64,000 nucleotides of DNA from Desulfofundulus luciae (GCF_030813795.1 NZ_JAUSUX010000004.1:97710-161709); one strand, 5' to 3'; shown: positions 36,187 to 45,183, counted from the first letter of the stretch. Notes: a model not told the origin generated them from the letters alone. Numbers and translations are program-made.

Positions 36187-36264
36187 AACTTCACCCCCCA
36201 GCAAAAAAAATACGCATTTTTTGTTATTTCGCTGGGGGCCGGGAAATTCCTGCCGAATGGTACA

Positions 36265-36993
36265 TTATATCCCGAGTCCTGCCGCCTGCCGTAACTGCCG
36301 GATCTCCTCCCGGGTTAAAAAGCGGTACCGGCCGGGCTTGAGTCCCTTCAGGGTGAGGGAACCGATACGAATTCTTTTTAATCGAAGCACGGGATGGCCG
36401 ATATGGGCGCACATCCTTCGTACCAGGCGCTTTTTACCTTCGTGGATGGTGATTTCCAGAAAGGCATTGCCGTTTTTCTTCCCCACCAGGCGTACTTTAG
36501 CCGGCGCTGTAGGGCCGTCTTCCAGTACAAGGCCGCCGGCCATGCGGTCAAGTTTGTCATTGCCGGGGAGGCCCTTTACCAGCACCAGATAGGTCTTTGG
36601 TACCTGGTGACGGGGATGGGTAAGGGCAAAGGCCAGCTCCCCGTCATTGGTCAGCAAAAGTAATCCCTCACTGTCGTAATCAAGCCGTCCTACAGGATAT
36701 ACCCGTAACTTTATCCCCCGCAGCAGGTCCATTACCTTGGGCCTGCCCTGGGGGTCCTTAACCGTGGTCACATAGCCCCGGGGTTTGTTCAGCAAAATAT
36801 ACACTTTCTCTTGCGGTTGGCGGGGCAAAACACGGCCGGCCACTTCGATAGTGTCCTTTTCGGGATCCACCCGGGTTCCCAGCCTGGTCACCACCTGCCC
36901 GTTTACTTTAACCATGCCGGCAGCAATCAGTTCCTCGCAATGCCTTCGCGAGGCCACCCCGGCCCGGGCCATCACTTTCTGCAGGCGCTCCAT
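36265..36993 (-). CDS. rluB: 23S rRNA pseudouridine synthase (RluB/RsuA family)
   Basis: About 242 residues with an N-terminal S4 domain (ERLQKVMARAGVASRRHCEELI) and the RsuA/RluB catalytic domain. The Asp nucleophile is in YPVGRLDYDSEGLLLLTNDG, and the KTYLV and RRM blocks are present. RluB targets the helix 89/93 region of 23S rRNA in other bacteria. ATG 36993 has GGGGTG six bases upstream. spmA-spmB-rluB is a common order in Firmicutes; here spmB is next to rluB. Confidence 0.93.
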   Translation of the reverse strand: MERLQKVMARAGVASRRHCEELIAAGMVKVNGQVVTRLGTRVDPEKDTIEVAGRVLPRQPQEKVYILLNKPRGYVTTVKDPQGRPKVMDLLRGIKLRVYPVGRLDYDSEGLLLLTNDGELAFALTHPRHQVPKTYLVLVKGLPGNDKLDRMAGGLVLEDGPTAPAKVRLVGKKNGNAFLEITIHEGKKRLVRRMCAHIGHPVLRLKRIRIGSLTLKGLKPGRYRFLTREEIRQLRQAAGLGI

Positions 36994-37053
36994 GGGCATC
37001 ACCCCAGGAGCATTTTACCACAAAACAGGGCGAAAGATTCAGGGGGGTTTACC

Positions 37054-37587
37054 TCACCTGAACAACTGGTTGACAATAAACACCGAGGCCACCAGGCTGG
37101 TGAGATCAGCGGCCAGACCGGAGATGATGGCGTAGCGGTAGCGGGTTATCCCCACGGAGCCGAAATAGAGGGTCAGGACATAAAAGGTGGTGTCGGTGCT
37201 TCCCTGCATGGTGGAAACCAGGCGGCCGATAAAACTGTCCGGCCCGTGGGTGGCAATGAGATCCGTGGCGATCCCCAGGGCGGCGCCGCCGGACAGCGGG
37301 CGCATCACTGCGTGGGGCAGCACCTCGGGAGGAAAACCCAGGGGGTCGAGGATGGGGGAAAGGGCGTGCACCAGGACTTCCATGGCCCCGGAAGCCCTGA
37401 AAATACTGATGGCCACCAGCATGGCTACGAGATAGGGGATGGTTTTGACGGCCGTGGTAAAGCCTTCCGCCGCCCCTTCCACAAAGGTTTCAAAAACGGA
37501 AACACCCCTTAACATGGCAACCAGGGGTACCAGGAGCAAAGTCAGCGGGATTGCCCAGCGGGAGATTTCAGCAATTATTTCGTACAA
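37054..37587 (-). CDS. spmB: spore maturation protein B
   Basis: SpmB, with SpmA, is needed for spore core dehydration; both are nucleoside-transporter-like membrane proteins. The 177-181 residues have four to five hydrophobic segments and the Gate-domain block RPLSGGAALGIATDLI, with the end GSTDTTFYVLTLYFGSVG. TTG 37587 with GGTGG upstream gives MYEIIAEISRWAIPLT, which matches the relic next to spmA; GTG 37599 is an alternative. It is separated from spmA by a 5.5-kb insertion, so it must be expressed from a promoter in the island or its right end. Confidence 0.93.
   Translation of the reverse strand: MYEIIAEISRWAIPLTLLLVPLVAMLRGVSVFETFVEGAAEGFTTAVKTIPYLVAMLVAISIFRASGAMEVLVHALSPILDPLGFPPEVLPHAVMRPLSGGAALGIATDLIATHGPDSFIGRLVSTMQGSTDTTFYVLTLYFGSVGITRYRYAIISGLAADLTSLVASVFIVNQLFR
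37546..37569 (-). repeat. boundary repeat of the spm island, copy inside intact spmB
   Basis: CGGGATTGCCCAGCGGGAGATTTC on the plus strand differs at only two positions from 43073-43096. It is the codon stretch EISRWAIP of spmB. Confidence 0.7.
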
Positions 37588-37976
37588 AGCACCCACCACC
37601 GTTTATAAACAGATTATGTCCTCACCATTTCAAGAGATTCTTCACGATCACAGGATTGCTGCGTAGTTCTTGCTTAATTTACTAATTTACAAATAAAGGC
37701 TCCGTTATCCCTCTTCGCTTTAGTTCTATGAAAGAAGTGGACAAGATAGAACTGCCTTAGAAAGCCAACCCTTGTGGAAGTAAGCTGGCAGCGTAAATTA
37801 TCGGAAGATTTAATTACGGCAAGAACAGGGTTGGCGTAGGGGTTTTTAATGTTTGCCTGGAAGCTGTGGAGGTTAAAAACAGATATCCGTAAGCGCCGTA
37901 GATCCTGAAGTTCTCCTGGCGGGCACCTCCGGCCGCGACAGAAAAGCCCTTTTTATTACACTATTATCCCATATTT

Positions 37977-39299
37977 TTATAGCAAAGAATCTGGAAAGTA
38001 TTTAGAGTAAATCTGAATAGAGGAAATCACCCCTTCCCCTTCTTCACTGTCTAACCAGTAAGGCTGCCAGTTTTTTACCCTGACGGGTATAAGGGCATAT
38101 TGTTTTTGTTCTCCTTTGATAATCAGTTGAAATACAAAGGTGTCGTGTTCACGCCTGCTATTTCCGCCAAAAATAAAGTTGCCCAGGGAATAGACAATCA
38201 CGCCGTTTTTATATCTTTCTATTCCTTGTAAAACGTGGGGGTGGTGGCCAATGATTAAATCGGCCCCGGCATCAATTGCTTGATGAGCAAGACGGATCTG
38301 GTAGGGTTCAGGGTAATGAGCTCTTTCCACTCCCCAGTGAAAGTTTACCACCACCACATCGGCTTTTTGTTTTAATTTTTTAATATCCTCTATGATGTAC
38401 TGTTCATAACAGGGGCTGGTGCCCGGCTTACTGGTTGTAGCCGCGTAATCTTTACCGCCAAAATAGCCCAAAAAACCAATTTTCTTTTGCTTTAAAGAAA
38501 AAATCACCGGATTTCTGGCTGCCTTGAGATTTTCTCCTGCCCCTACATGCTTTATGCCGGCGGCATCAAGAAAATTCAAAGTATCAAGAATACCCTGCGG
38601 ACCGTAGTCGCCAACATGGTTGTTGGCCAGATTGACAATATCCACCCCTCCCTTTAAAAGCACCTGAATATATTTAGGATTCATGCGGAAGTTAAATTGC
38701 TTGGGCACCTTTTTACCTCTGGTGGTAACAGGGTTTTCCAGGTTGAGCATGGTTATGTCCGCCTGCTTAAAAGATGGGAAAAGGGCAAAGGGATAGTCAA
38801 AATTGTCTTTTACAAATTCTTCAAAAAACCAGGCCAGGGTGGTATCGCCGGCAAAGTTTAAAGTAATTTCTTGTTCTTGACTAGCCGGATATTTTATCTC
38901 TACTGTTTTGTTTTGGAATTTTACTTCCCCGCCTAAAAACTCACTGATAAAACGTAAGGGCACAAAAAGCCGCCCATTTTTCATCCGGGCAGGAACATCA
39001 AGGCAAAATACTCTGCCCCCGGCCCAGATAACTTTTGAGCCCGGGATTACTTCTATAGTTATTTGTTCTTTTGTTAACGTGGCCCTTTGTCCATTCCATT
39101 TAACTTCGGCGCCAGCTGCTTCGCCGATTACCTGCAAGGGAACCAGTACCCGGCCGCCTTCTATAAAGGGGGCAGCGTCAGAAAAGACAACCCGGTTATT
39201 TAATTTTATGGTTATTTCTGATTCGGCCAGGGAGATGCCTGGCAATATAAGTATGGAAAAGAAGATTATTAATATTTTTATTGCATTGTTAACCGCCAT
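37977..39299 (-). CDS. CapA-like metallophosphatase-fold protein with N-terminal copper-amine-oxidase-like domains
   Basis: A 440-residue secreted protein. A signal peptide (9-25) is followed by a stalk-like Cu_amine_oxidN1-type region (FIEGGRVLVPLQVIGEAAG and KNGRLFVPLRFISEFLGG, about 45-140), often a wall-binding domain in Clostridia. The rest is the CapA/PgsA domain: NFAGDTTLAW, LNLENPVT, VNLANNHVGDYG, FHWGVE, GHHPHVLQGIE and YSLGNFIFGG. The family is required for poly-gamma-glutamate capsules, but no pgsB/C is here, so an enzyme acting on a wall polymer is more likely. Last gene of the island. Confidence 0.88.
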   Translation of the reverse strand: MAVNNAIKILIIFFSILILPGISLAESEITIKLNNRVVFSDAAPFIEGGRVLVPLQVIGEAAGAEVKWNGQRATLTKEQITIEVIPGSKVIWAGGRVFCLDVPARMKNGRLFVPLRFISEFLGGEVKFQNKTVEIKYPASQEQEITLNFAGDTTLAWFFEEFVKDNFDYPFALFPSFKQADITMLNLENPVTTRGKKVPKQFNFRMNPKYIQVLLKGGVDIVNLANNHVGDYGPQGILDTLNFLDAAGIKHVGAGENLKAARNPVIFSLKQKKIGFLGYFGGKDYAATTSKPGTSPCYEQYIIEDIKKLKQKADVVVVNFHWGVERAHYPEPYQIRLAHQAIDAGADLIIGHHPHVLQGIERYKNGVIVYSLGNFIFGGNSRREHDTFVFQLIIKGEQKQYALIPVRVKNWQPYWLDSEEGEGVISSIQIYSKYFPDSLL

Positions 39300-39400
39300 A
39301 AGGTATCCCTTATAAATTTTTATTCACCACCTTAATATTTTTTTAGAAAGGAAAATAAGCTATTTTCACCCGTGAGTTGCGATCACAATTATCATGGCCC

Positions 39401-40753
39401 TTAATCTGAAATAAAGTTTGTTATTGCGGTTCTTATTTTTGCTGCGTCCTGCCGGTGCGCGTGAGTATTAACCCGGGCTGTTACCCTGGTTAAATCAACC
39501 TGGCTGCTTTCCTTTAGTTTATATTTTAGCTTTAAAGCAATAATCCGCCGCAAGGATTCTTTTAAGCGCTGCTCGTCTATTTCCCCTCTTCGCACGGCGG
39601 CCAGCAGAGCGTCATAAGCTTCCTTTTGTTTTTCCGGGGTGTGGCAGATCAGGAGCAGATCGGCCCCTGCCTTTACCGCCCGAACAGCCAGTTGGCCGGT
39701 GGAATTTTCCTTGTTTACGGCCCCCATTTCCAAATCATCGGTGATGATTAAACCCTGGTAGCCCAGCATTTCTCTTAAAATTACCGTCTGGATGAAAAAA
39801 GATAAGGAAGCCGGGTTCCGGGCATCCAGGGCCGGATAACGGGCATGGCTGACCATAATCATTTCCACGTTTTCTTTGATGGCCTGGCGAAAGGGAAGCC
39901 AGTCATTCTGGTAAAGGGTGGCAAAGTCAGCTTTTATTTCTGCCGGTTTTTCGTGGGGATCGACAAGGATCCGCCCCAGGCCGGGAAAGTGCTTGACGCA
40001 GGGAATTACCCCTCCTTTTTTTGCCCCGGCAACGGCGGCAGCCCCCAGTAAAGCCACCTGTTGCGGGTCGTTGCCGTAAGAGCGGCGGGCCATGAGGCTT
40101 TTTTCAGAAGCCACGTCAATCACCGGGGCCAGGTTTACGTTTATGCCGGTGGCTTTTAGCTCTTCTGCTACATCCCGGGCGGCCAGTTCTGCTGCCCGGG
40201 GGGAAGCCAGCCTGCCCAGCTCAAAAGGAGCGGGAAAAGCTGTAAGTCCTGTTTTAAAGCGGTTTACCTCCCCGCCCTCCTGGTCAACAGCAATAAACAG
40301 GGGAAGATCACCGTTGGTCTGAGCCATGTTTTGCAGCTGGTTGGTGAGCCTGGCTACCTGAAGAGGATTTTCTATGTTGCGGGTAAAAAGAATAACTCCC
40401 CCGATATGTCTTAGGTTAATCATCCGGCTGATGTAATAATCCGGCTCTTTCCCGTTAAAACCAACCACTAAGAGCTGCCCCACCATTTCTTCCGGCTCCA
40501 GGGAGTTAATTATTTCTTCTACTTCTCTCATCAAGAGCGGATTTTCTTTGCCCCCGGAACTGCTGTTTTCCTTAAGCACGTTTGGGGCGGGAGGATACTG
40601 CAGGATGGGAGCTTCTTTAACATAAGCCAAACCGGCCAGCGCCTTATCTTTAATCTCTTTAGAGTAAACCAGGGCTGTCAGAAGGAGAATAATGACAGCC
40701 AGAAAGATTAACTTATTCGTAATACTCGGCAACTTTTTTAATCTGCGGCTCAT
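39401..40753 (-). CDS. nagZ: GH3 beta-N-acetylhexosaminidase (NagZ-like), membrane-anchored
   Basis: Removes terminal GlcNAc from wall fragments in the known family. The 450-residue protein has an N-terminal transmembrane anchor (LIFLAVIILLLTALVY), then the GH3 barrel: FIAVDQEGGEVNRF, CVKHFPGLGRILVDPHEKPAE (the His/Asp pair typical of NagZ) and the nucleophile Asp in GLIITDDLEMGAV. A charged linker (about 40-90) connects anchor and barrel. It overlaps the preceding gene by 41 bases. Its codons are more AT-rich than the flanking genes. Confidence 0.9.
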   Translation of the reverse strand: MSRRLKKLPSITNKLIFLAVIILLLTALVYSKEIKDKALAGLAYVKEAPILQYPPAPNVLKENSSSGGKENPLLMREVEEIINSLEPEEMVGQLLVVGFNGKEPDYYISRMINLRHIGGVILFTRNIENPLQVARLTNQLQNMAQTNGDLPLFIAVDQEGGEVNRFKTGLTAFPAPFELGRLASPRAAELAARDVAEELKATGINVNLAPVIDVASEKSLMARRSYGNDPQQVALLGAAAVAGAKKGGVIPCVKHFPGLGRILVDPHEKPAEIKADFATLYQNDWLPFRQAIKENVEMIMVSHARYPALDARNPASLSFFIQTVILREMLGYQGLIITDDLEMGAVNKENSTGQLAVRAVKAGADLLLICHTPEKQKEAYDALLAAVRRGEIDEQRLKESLRRIIALKLKYKLKESSQVDLTRVTARVNTHAHRQDAAKIRTAITNFISD

Positions 40754-41822
40754 CTAACTTCCACTCCCCCCACTCCTTTACCAGCTGCCATTTTCCGGCC
40801 CATTCCCTGATTAAAATTTTCCCTTCCCCGGTATTGTCTTTTGAGGTCAGGTTAATTTCTGCCGTGGCCTGGAAAGGAGAAAGATAAGTAACTTTTACCC
40901 TGTCCACGGTATCGGAAATAGTATGGGGAAAGCCTTTAACCCAGTTTTCTAAAGGCACTTTGCTCTGGTATCTTGTGGAAAAGTAGCTGTATGCCAAAGC
41001 AAGATTGTCAGGAATGTTTTCGTAATGGCCGTAGATAGCCATTTCTATCCTCTTTATTTCCCCGGCGAGATCGGCCACTCCACCCGCAACCCGTTCCACT
41101 TCCACCTTCGCCGCAGTGATGACCACCGGGCCGGAGTTGCTTTTATTACCGCAGTTGTCGTAGGCAAATGCTTGGAAGGTATACTCCCCCTCTTCTTTTG
41201 TTGACCATTTATAAACAAAAGGTTCACCTTTTTCAAACTGCTTAACCAGAGCGCCATTTAAAAATAACTCTACCTTTTTTAACCTGCGGTTGTCGCTGGC
41301 AGCAATCTCAATGCTTTCCTGGGCTGATTTTCCCGGCAGAAGAACAACTTGTTTGTCGCCGGCCGGGGAGGTAATCATGACCTGGGGAGGTCTGGTATCA
41401 AGGAAATAACCCTGGAAATACCCCCAGGCAAAACCCCCGCCTGCAAGCAGGATGATGACTATGAAGGCGAGGATAATCCACGGAGCCCTGCGGCTTTGTA
41501 AAACCGCAGGGTGGGCAGGCAAAGGTGGCTTTTGAAAAGAGGCGACTTTTTGAGATCTGCCTGGTTTTTCAGTCTCCGCCTCCGGCAGGATTTTTTGCCC
41601 GCAGCGGCCGCAAAATTTCTGGCCGGGCCTGGTTAAGGGAGCCTGGCAGTGGGGACAATACCCAAAGGCTTCTCCTATCCTGGCTGCGTCCCCGGTTTTC
41701 TTTTCTTCTGCTGGTTGCTTTGCTTCGGTAGCCCCTTCAGGAAGAAGCGCTCCTCCGCACCGCGGGCAAAATCTGGCCCCTTCCCCGGTAATTTCAAAAC
41801 TGCAGTGGGGACATTTATTCAC
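40713..41822 (-). CDS. double zinc-ribbon, single-pass membrane protein with Ig-like and NTF2-like domains
   Basis: A 369-residue protein. Two N-terminal zinc ribbons (CPHCSFEITGEGARFCPRC at 4-22; CPHCQAPLTRPGQKFCGRC at about 55-73) precede a basic linker and one transmembrane segment (PWIILAFIVIILLAGGGFAW). An Ig-like domain (PPQVMITSPAG...FLNGALVKQF...YTFQAFAYD) and a C-terminal region like a small NTF2/SnoaL-type domain (DNLALAYSYFSTRYQ...WKLDEPQIKKV) lie outside. No precise family is recognised. Zinc ribbons inside and a receptor-like exterior suggest a sensor or scaffold; this is inference. Confidence 0.72.
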   Translation of the reverse strand: MNKCPHCSFEITGEGARFCPRCGGALLPEGATEAKQPAEEKKTGDAARIGEAFGYCPHCQAPLTRPGQKFCGRCGQKILPEAETEKPGRSQKVASFQKPPLPAHPAVLQSRRAPWIILAFIVIILLAGGGFAWGYFQGYFLDTRPPQVMITSPAGDKQVVLLPGKSAQESIEIAASDNRRLKKVELFLNGALVKQFEKGEPFVYKWSTKEEGEYTFQAFAYDNCGNKSNSGPVVITAAKVEVERVAGGVADLAGEIKRIEMAIYGHYENIPDNLALAYSYFSTRYQSKVPLENWVKGFPHTISDTVDRVKVTYLSPFQATAEINLTSKDNTGEGKILIREWAGKWQLVKEWGEWKLDEPQIKKVAEYYE

Positions 41823-41849
41823 CTCTTGACACCCCTCTTCAGAAGTCGG

Positions 41850-42854
41850 TTAGCTCCGCTTCCGGCCGCAGTTCTGGCAAAAAAGGTCGCCGGGAGAAAA
41901 CTCATGGCCGCAATCCGGGCAGAAACTCTCTTCTTTGCCGGCGGCAATCTCTTTTAACGGCTCAACCGGCGGGGTAAACGTCTGGGAAGCAGCTTTTCCC
42001 GGTGCTCCCGCCAGGGTTGGATAAACCGGACCGGAAACCAGGCCAGGAGTTAAAGCAAGGCGCCTTTCGTATTCTTTTAATTCAATAATCCTTCTGGTCA
42101 TCCGGGGGTGGGTGGCGTAGAGCTCGTAAATGAAACCCATAACCGGAGGCACAAATTTTTCCTGGGCGGTAAAGGCTTCCGGGTCAACTGCAGCAGCCAG
42201 CGCTTCGCTCCCCAGGGTCAGGGCGAGAAGGGCCCTTCCCGCGGCTTTGCTGTTCCCGGCCAGGATCATTCCTACCCGGTCGGCGCTGAGCTCGCAGGCC
42301 CGGCTGTAGGCGGCCCCCAGGAAGGGAATCAATCTGGAAGGAAATAACAAAAAGTTCTTCCAAATACTCACGTGGCCTAAGGCATGGTGGGCCAGTTCGT
42401 GGCCGATGATCATTTTAAGTTCTTCGTAAGCGCTTCTTCTTAATATTAAATCAACCAACTCGCCGTAAAGTAAGACGTATCTCCCGGACAAAAACCTTAT
42501 GGCCAGCGCATTTAAAGCTCCCTGGCCGCTTAAAACAAACACGTCGGGAACTTCAGTTAAATTGAGTTCCCTGGCAATTTCTTCTACTATTTCAGCCACT
42601 TTGGGGAACTGCTCTTTGCTTACCCTGACGGCATTGCCGAAAACTTGCGCCTTAAAATACTGTCCTGTGAGCCAGTAAACAAATGTCAAAATAATCAAGT
42701 AAAAAATTGTACCAAATAACATAACACCGAATGACAAGATTACACCTATAAGCCACCAAATAACAAGGCCAAGCCAGACAACTCCCCCTACTATGCTGCC
42801 GATGGTCAGATACAGCGCTTCTTTTTCGTGCCGCAAGGCAGAAAGATTTAACAT
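41850..42854 (-). CDS. M48-family metallopeptidase with C-terminal zinc ribbon
   Basis: About 334 residues with two N-terminal membrane segments (IGSIVGGVVWLGLVIWWLIG and a second following), zinc site MIIGHELAHHALGH (HExxH) and the downstream Glu in YSRACELSADRVG. The C-terminus has a zinc ribbon CPDCGHEFSPGDLFCQNCG. The family (HtpX/M48) degrades membrane or misfolded proteins. The open frame extends to 43040, but ATG 42854 has AAAGGAG and starts the domain correctly. It is the first gene of the island. Its ribbon resembles those in the next gene, which suggests a shared assembly. Confidence 0.85.
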   Translation of the reverse strand: MLNLSALRHEKEALYLTIGSIVGGVVWLGLVIWWLIGVILSFGVMLFGTIFYLIILTFVYWLTGQYFKAQVFGNAVRVSKEQFPKVAEIVEEIARELNLTEVPDVFVLSGQGALNALAIRFLSGRYVLLYGELVDLILRRSAYEELKMIIGHELAHHALGHVSIWKNFLLFPSRLIPFLGAAYSRACELSADRVGMILAGNSKAAGRALLALTLGSEALAAAVDPEAFTAQEKFVPPVMGFIYELYATHPRMTRRIIELKEYERRLALTPGLVSGPVYPTLAGAPGKAASQTFTPPVEPLKEIAAGKEESFCPDCGHEFSPGDLFCQNCGRKRS

Positions 42855-43022
42855 GGTCTTTCTCTCCTTTGCAAAAAGGATTGGCCTGCATGTTAATTTC
42901 CTTGGGGAAGTAGGGTCATATGTAAAAGAGTTCCCGCAACCACTAGACCAGCACCTCCTTTTTTTCAAGTATTTTCGGTAAAAAATTAGGATTTCCCTCC
43001 CTTTGCAGATAATTTTGGAAGC

Positions 43023-43050
43023 AAAAAACCGGGCATTCAACCATACCCGG
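43023..43050 (-). terminator. terminator just after the spmB relic
   Basis: Minus strand CCGGGTA...TGCCCGG followed by TTTTTTGC, one base after the relic's stop. Transcription from spmA should end here, so intact spmB 5.4 kb away cannot rely on it. Confidence 0.8.
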
Positions 43051-43051
43051 C

Positions 43052-43114
43052 TTAAAATTTTCGTGCTGTTGTCGGGATTGCCCAGCAGGAAATTTCGTTA
43101 ATCAGTTCATACAC
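43052..43114 (-). pseudogene. spmB: relic of the original spmB 5' end beside spmA
   Basis: Seven bases after the spmA stop a 20-codon frame reads VYELINEISCWAIPTTARKF-stop. Its first 15 residues align with LYEIIAEISRWAIPLT, the start of intact spmB at 37.6 kb; the rest is foreign. GGAG before the GTG is retained. This shows that spmB once followed spmA directly and was cut at codon 14-15 by the insertion. Confidence 0.8.
43073..43096 (-). repeat. boundary repeat of the spm island, copy next to spmA
   Basis: CGGGATTGCCCAGCAGGAAATTTC, 22 of 24 bases equal to the copy in intact spmB; the first 14 are identical. Confidence 0.7.
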
Positions 43115-43120
43115 GGCGGA

Positions 43121-43711
43121 TCACTCCTGGCGACCGTAGAAAATACGCAGCATCCGGTCCATAATTACGGCCACGGTCATTCCGCAGGCCGTGGCAAAGA
43201 TGGTTGTCCCCACGATAGCCGTGGGATCGGTAGAGCCGTACATCACCCGGATACCGATGATGGTGGTGGGAATGAGGGTAATGCAAGAGGTATTGAGGGC
43301 CAGGAAGGTACACATGGCGCCGGTGGCCGTTCTGGGATCGCCCCGGTTTAATTTTTGCAGCTCCTGCATGGCTATGAGACCCATGGGGGTAGCGGCATTA
43401 CCAAGCCCCAGAATGTTGGCGCTCAGGTTCATGATAATGGCACCCATGGCTGGATGGTTGGCCGGAACGCCGGGGAAAAGAAACCTGGTTACGGGCCTGA
43501 CCAGGCGGGCCAGGGCGCGCACCAATCCGGCGGCTTCGGCCAGCTTCATAATGCCCAGCCAGAAGGTGATTATGGCAATAAGATTTAAAGAGGTTTTTAC
43601 CGCTTTATCCGCCCCTTCCAGGGCCGCCCTGGTCACCACCTCTACCTGCCCGTTGGCCCCGGCCACCAGAATGCCAAAGACAATCATCCCCAGCCAGATA
43701 TAGTTGACCAT
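43121..43711 (-). CDS. spmA: spore maturation protein A
   Basis: SpmA acts with SpmB in core dehydration and heat resistance of spores. The 196-residue membrane protein has the Gate-like blocks VKTSLNLIAIITFWLGIMKLAE, HPAMGAIIMNLSANILGLGNAATP and the segment NTSCITLIPTTIIGIR. ATG 43711 follows GGGGGTG. Its normal partner spmB is displaced; only a relic follows it. Confidence 0.94.
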   Translation of the reverse strand: MVNYIWLGMIVFGILVAGANGQVEVVTRAALEGADKAVKTSLNLIAIITFWLGIMKLAEAAGLVRALARLVRPVTRFLFPGVPANHPAMGAIIMNLSANILGLGNAATPMGLIAMQELQKLNRGDPRTATGAMCTFLALNTSCITLIPTTIIGIRVMYGSTDPTAIVGTTIFATACGMTVAVIMDRMLRIFYGRQE

Positions 43712-43816
43712 TCCTGTCACCCCCGAAAAAACCTCTGCTCTTTATTTTTCAGTTTTATGAGGGGAGGCCGGGGAATAGAACCGGTCGGGTTAATGTTTCC
43801 TCCAGTGGAAATATAT

Positions 43817-45094
43817 CTACCGTAAGAGTTTTTCCCTATAAATGTCAAGCAAACCCAGCCGGGCCACCCGCTCCCGGATGGCCTGGACGTCAGTGGTATA
43901 TAATCCCCGCTCCTGCATGCGCTGGAAGTAGACCGAACCGGAAAAGGTATATTTTTTCTTCAGCCCCCCGGGTGTTTTCATTTCCCGGTGCATGAAAGCA
44001 ATGATGTCTCCGGTAGCCAGGTCACCGGGCAGGAAAAGGGGTTTTTTGCCGGCAAGATAGCGGACCGCATTGTATCCAGCCAAAAACCCGGTGGCAATAG
44101 CTTCGGTATGCCCAACCAGCAGCCCGGTTTTTTCGCCCGCACAGAAAAGATTTTCTACACCTTCCACCTGCAGGGCATCATTACAGGGGGCAATGGCCAT
44201 AAACCGGATGGAGTTTCCTTTGCTGCCGGAATAGGGGTCGGCATAACGGGCCTGCTGGAAACCCTCCAGGTTCCGTAACACTTCCAGGGGGAAATAGGGT
44301 GTCATCAGCTTGGCGTGACCTGTATCCAGCAAGACCAGGTTGCGGGCGAATTCTTCCAGGTTATATTGCTGGCAGGCCTTTTTGGCCAGCAACTCGTGTT
44401 TCTGAAGATGTTCGGGCAGGGGGAGCACCACCTTGCCTTCCCTTTCCAGCCTTTCCACCAGCCATGGAGCCAGGGACTTTTTGTCCAGTTTACAGGAGCC
44501 GCTCATGGCCTCAAAATGGGGGAACCCGTCACCGGCCCTGATTTCTTCAATGCCTGCTCTGGCTGTCAGGCTTACCCGGGGGCCGAAGGCTGGACAGCGT
44601 AATATGCACATGGCGCACCCGGAACCGTACCGGGAGCAATTCTTAATTGGACCGGCAGTGCCAGTGGTATCAATGAACACATCCCCGGGGATGTTATTCC
44701 CCTGGGCCGTGTAGACCCCGGTAATAATGCGGTCCCTTTTGAAGACCCCTATCACCCTTTTCTGCAGCTGTACATCAATGCCCATATCCAAAAGAGCCCG
44801 GCGTATTACCGGTTCAATTCTGGTCACATCGTAAAGGGTTGCGTGGCGGTGGCCGGGAAAATCCAGCCAGCGGTGCCTGGCCACGCCCTCGATATGCCGC
44901 AGGAAGTCACCGGCTCCCATGGCCCATACTTCTTCCAGGGCCGTAAAACGGCCGTTGTTACGCATTATTCCACCTACCAGGCCGGTACCCAGGAGCATAT
45001 CGGTCTTCTCCATCAGGATGACCCGCGCGCCGGCCTGAGCCGCTGCAAAGGCTGCCGCACATCCCGCCCAACCGCCGCCGACGACGATAACCAT
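43817..45094 (-). CDS. FAD-dependent oxidoreductase with a Cys-rich segment
   Basis: About 425 residues. The N-terminus VIVVGGGWAGCAAAFAAAQAGA is a dinucleotide-binding fold with a Gly-rich loop, and FIDTTGTAGPI and LFCAGEKTGLLVGHTEAIATG are the second FAD contacts of the FAD-dependent/GidA-like oxidoreductases. A central CAMCILRCPAFGPR motif could carry a metal or disulfide. ATG 45094 has GGGGGTGCGGG upstream. The substrate is unknown. It is oriented like spmA with a 97-bp gap, perhaps its own transcript. Confidence 0.82.
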   Translation of the reverse strand: MVIVVGGGWAGCAAAFAAAQAGARVILMEKTDMLLGTGLVGGIMRNNGRFTALEEVWAMGAGDFLRHIEGVARHRWLDFPGHRHATLYDVTRIEPVIRRALLDMGIDVQLQKRVIGVFKRDRIITGVYTAQGNNIPGDVFIDTTGTAGPIKNCSRYGSGCAMCILRCPAFGPRVSLTARAGIEEIRAGDGFPHFEAMSGSCKLDKKSLAPWLVERLEREGKVVLPLPEHLQKHELLAKKACQQYNLEEFARNLVLLDTGHAKLMTPYFPLEVLRNLEGFQQARYADPYSGSKGNSIRFMAIAPCNDALQVEGVENLFCAGEKTGLLVGHTEAIATGFLAGYNAVRYLAGKKPLFLPGDLATGDIIAFMHREMKTPGGLKKKYTFSGSVYFQRMQERGLYTTDVQAIRERVARLGLLDIYREKLLR

Positions 45095-45183
45095 TTCCCG
45101 CACCCCCACCTTGTGTTCATTTTTGCCAGTATATTCCGAAGGCAAGCAAAAGGTCATTGATCAGGGGCAAACGGTTGAGGACA

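Larger units (their letters stand above)
37570..43072. mobile_element. 5.5-kb AT-richer island splitting spmA from spmB
   Basis: The segment is bounded by near-identical 24-bp repeats derived from the 5' part of spmB (37546-37569 and 43073-43096), with an orphan spmB start left beside spmA. It carries four genes with visibly more AT-rich codons than the neighbours. No integrase or transposase survives inside. Positions 37600-37976 hold no recognisable gene. Insertion by recombination at the spmB 5' end, with the element supplying a replacement start, is the simplest reading. Confidence 0.55.

Noticed and set aside
37600..37976. Remnant integrase or transposase at the right end of the spm island
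   Set aside because: All frames were read by eye; no recombinase motif (H-x-x-R...Y, DDE) could be found.
42900..42950. tRNA-like text (GGTCTAGTGGTTGCGGG) on the minus strand
   Set aside because: Only a D-loop-like string; no acceptor or T arm can be formed.
42855..43040. 62-residue N-terminal extension of the M48 peptidase
   Set aside because: No ribosome site, Cys/Arg-rich, and a good ribosome site precedes ATG 42854.
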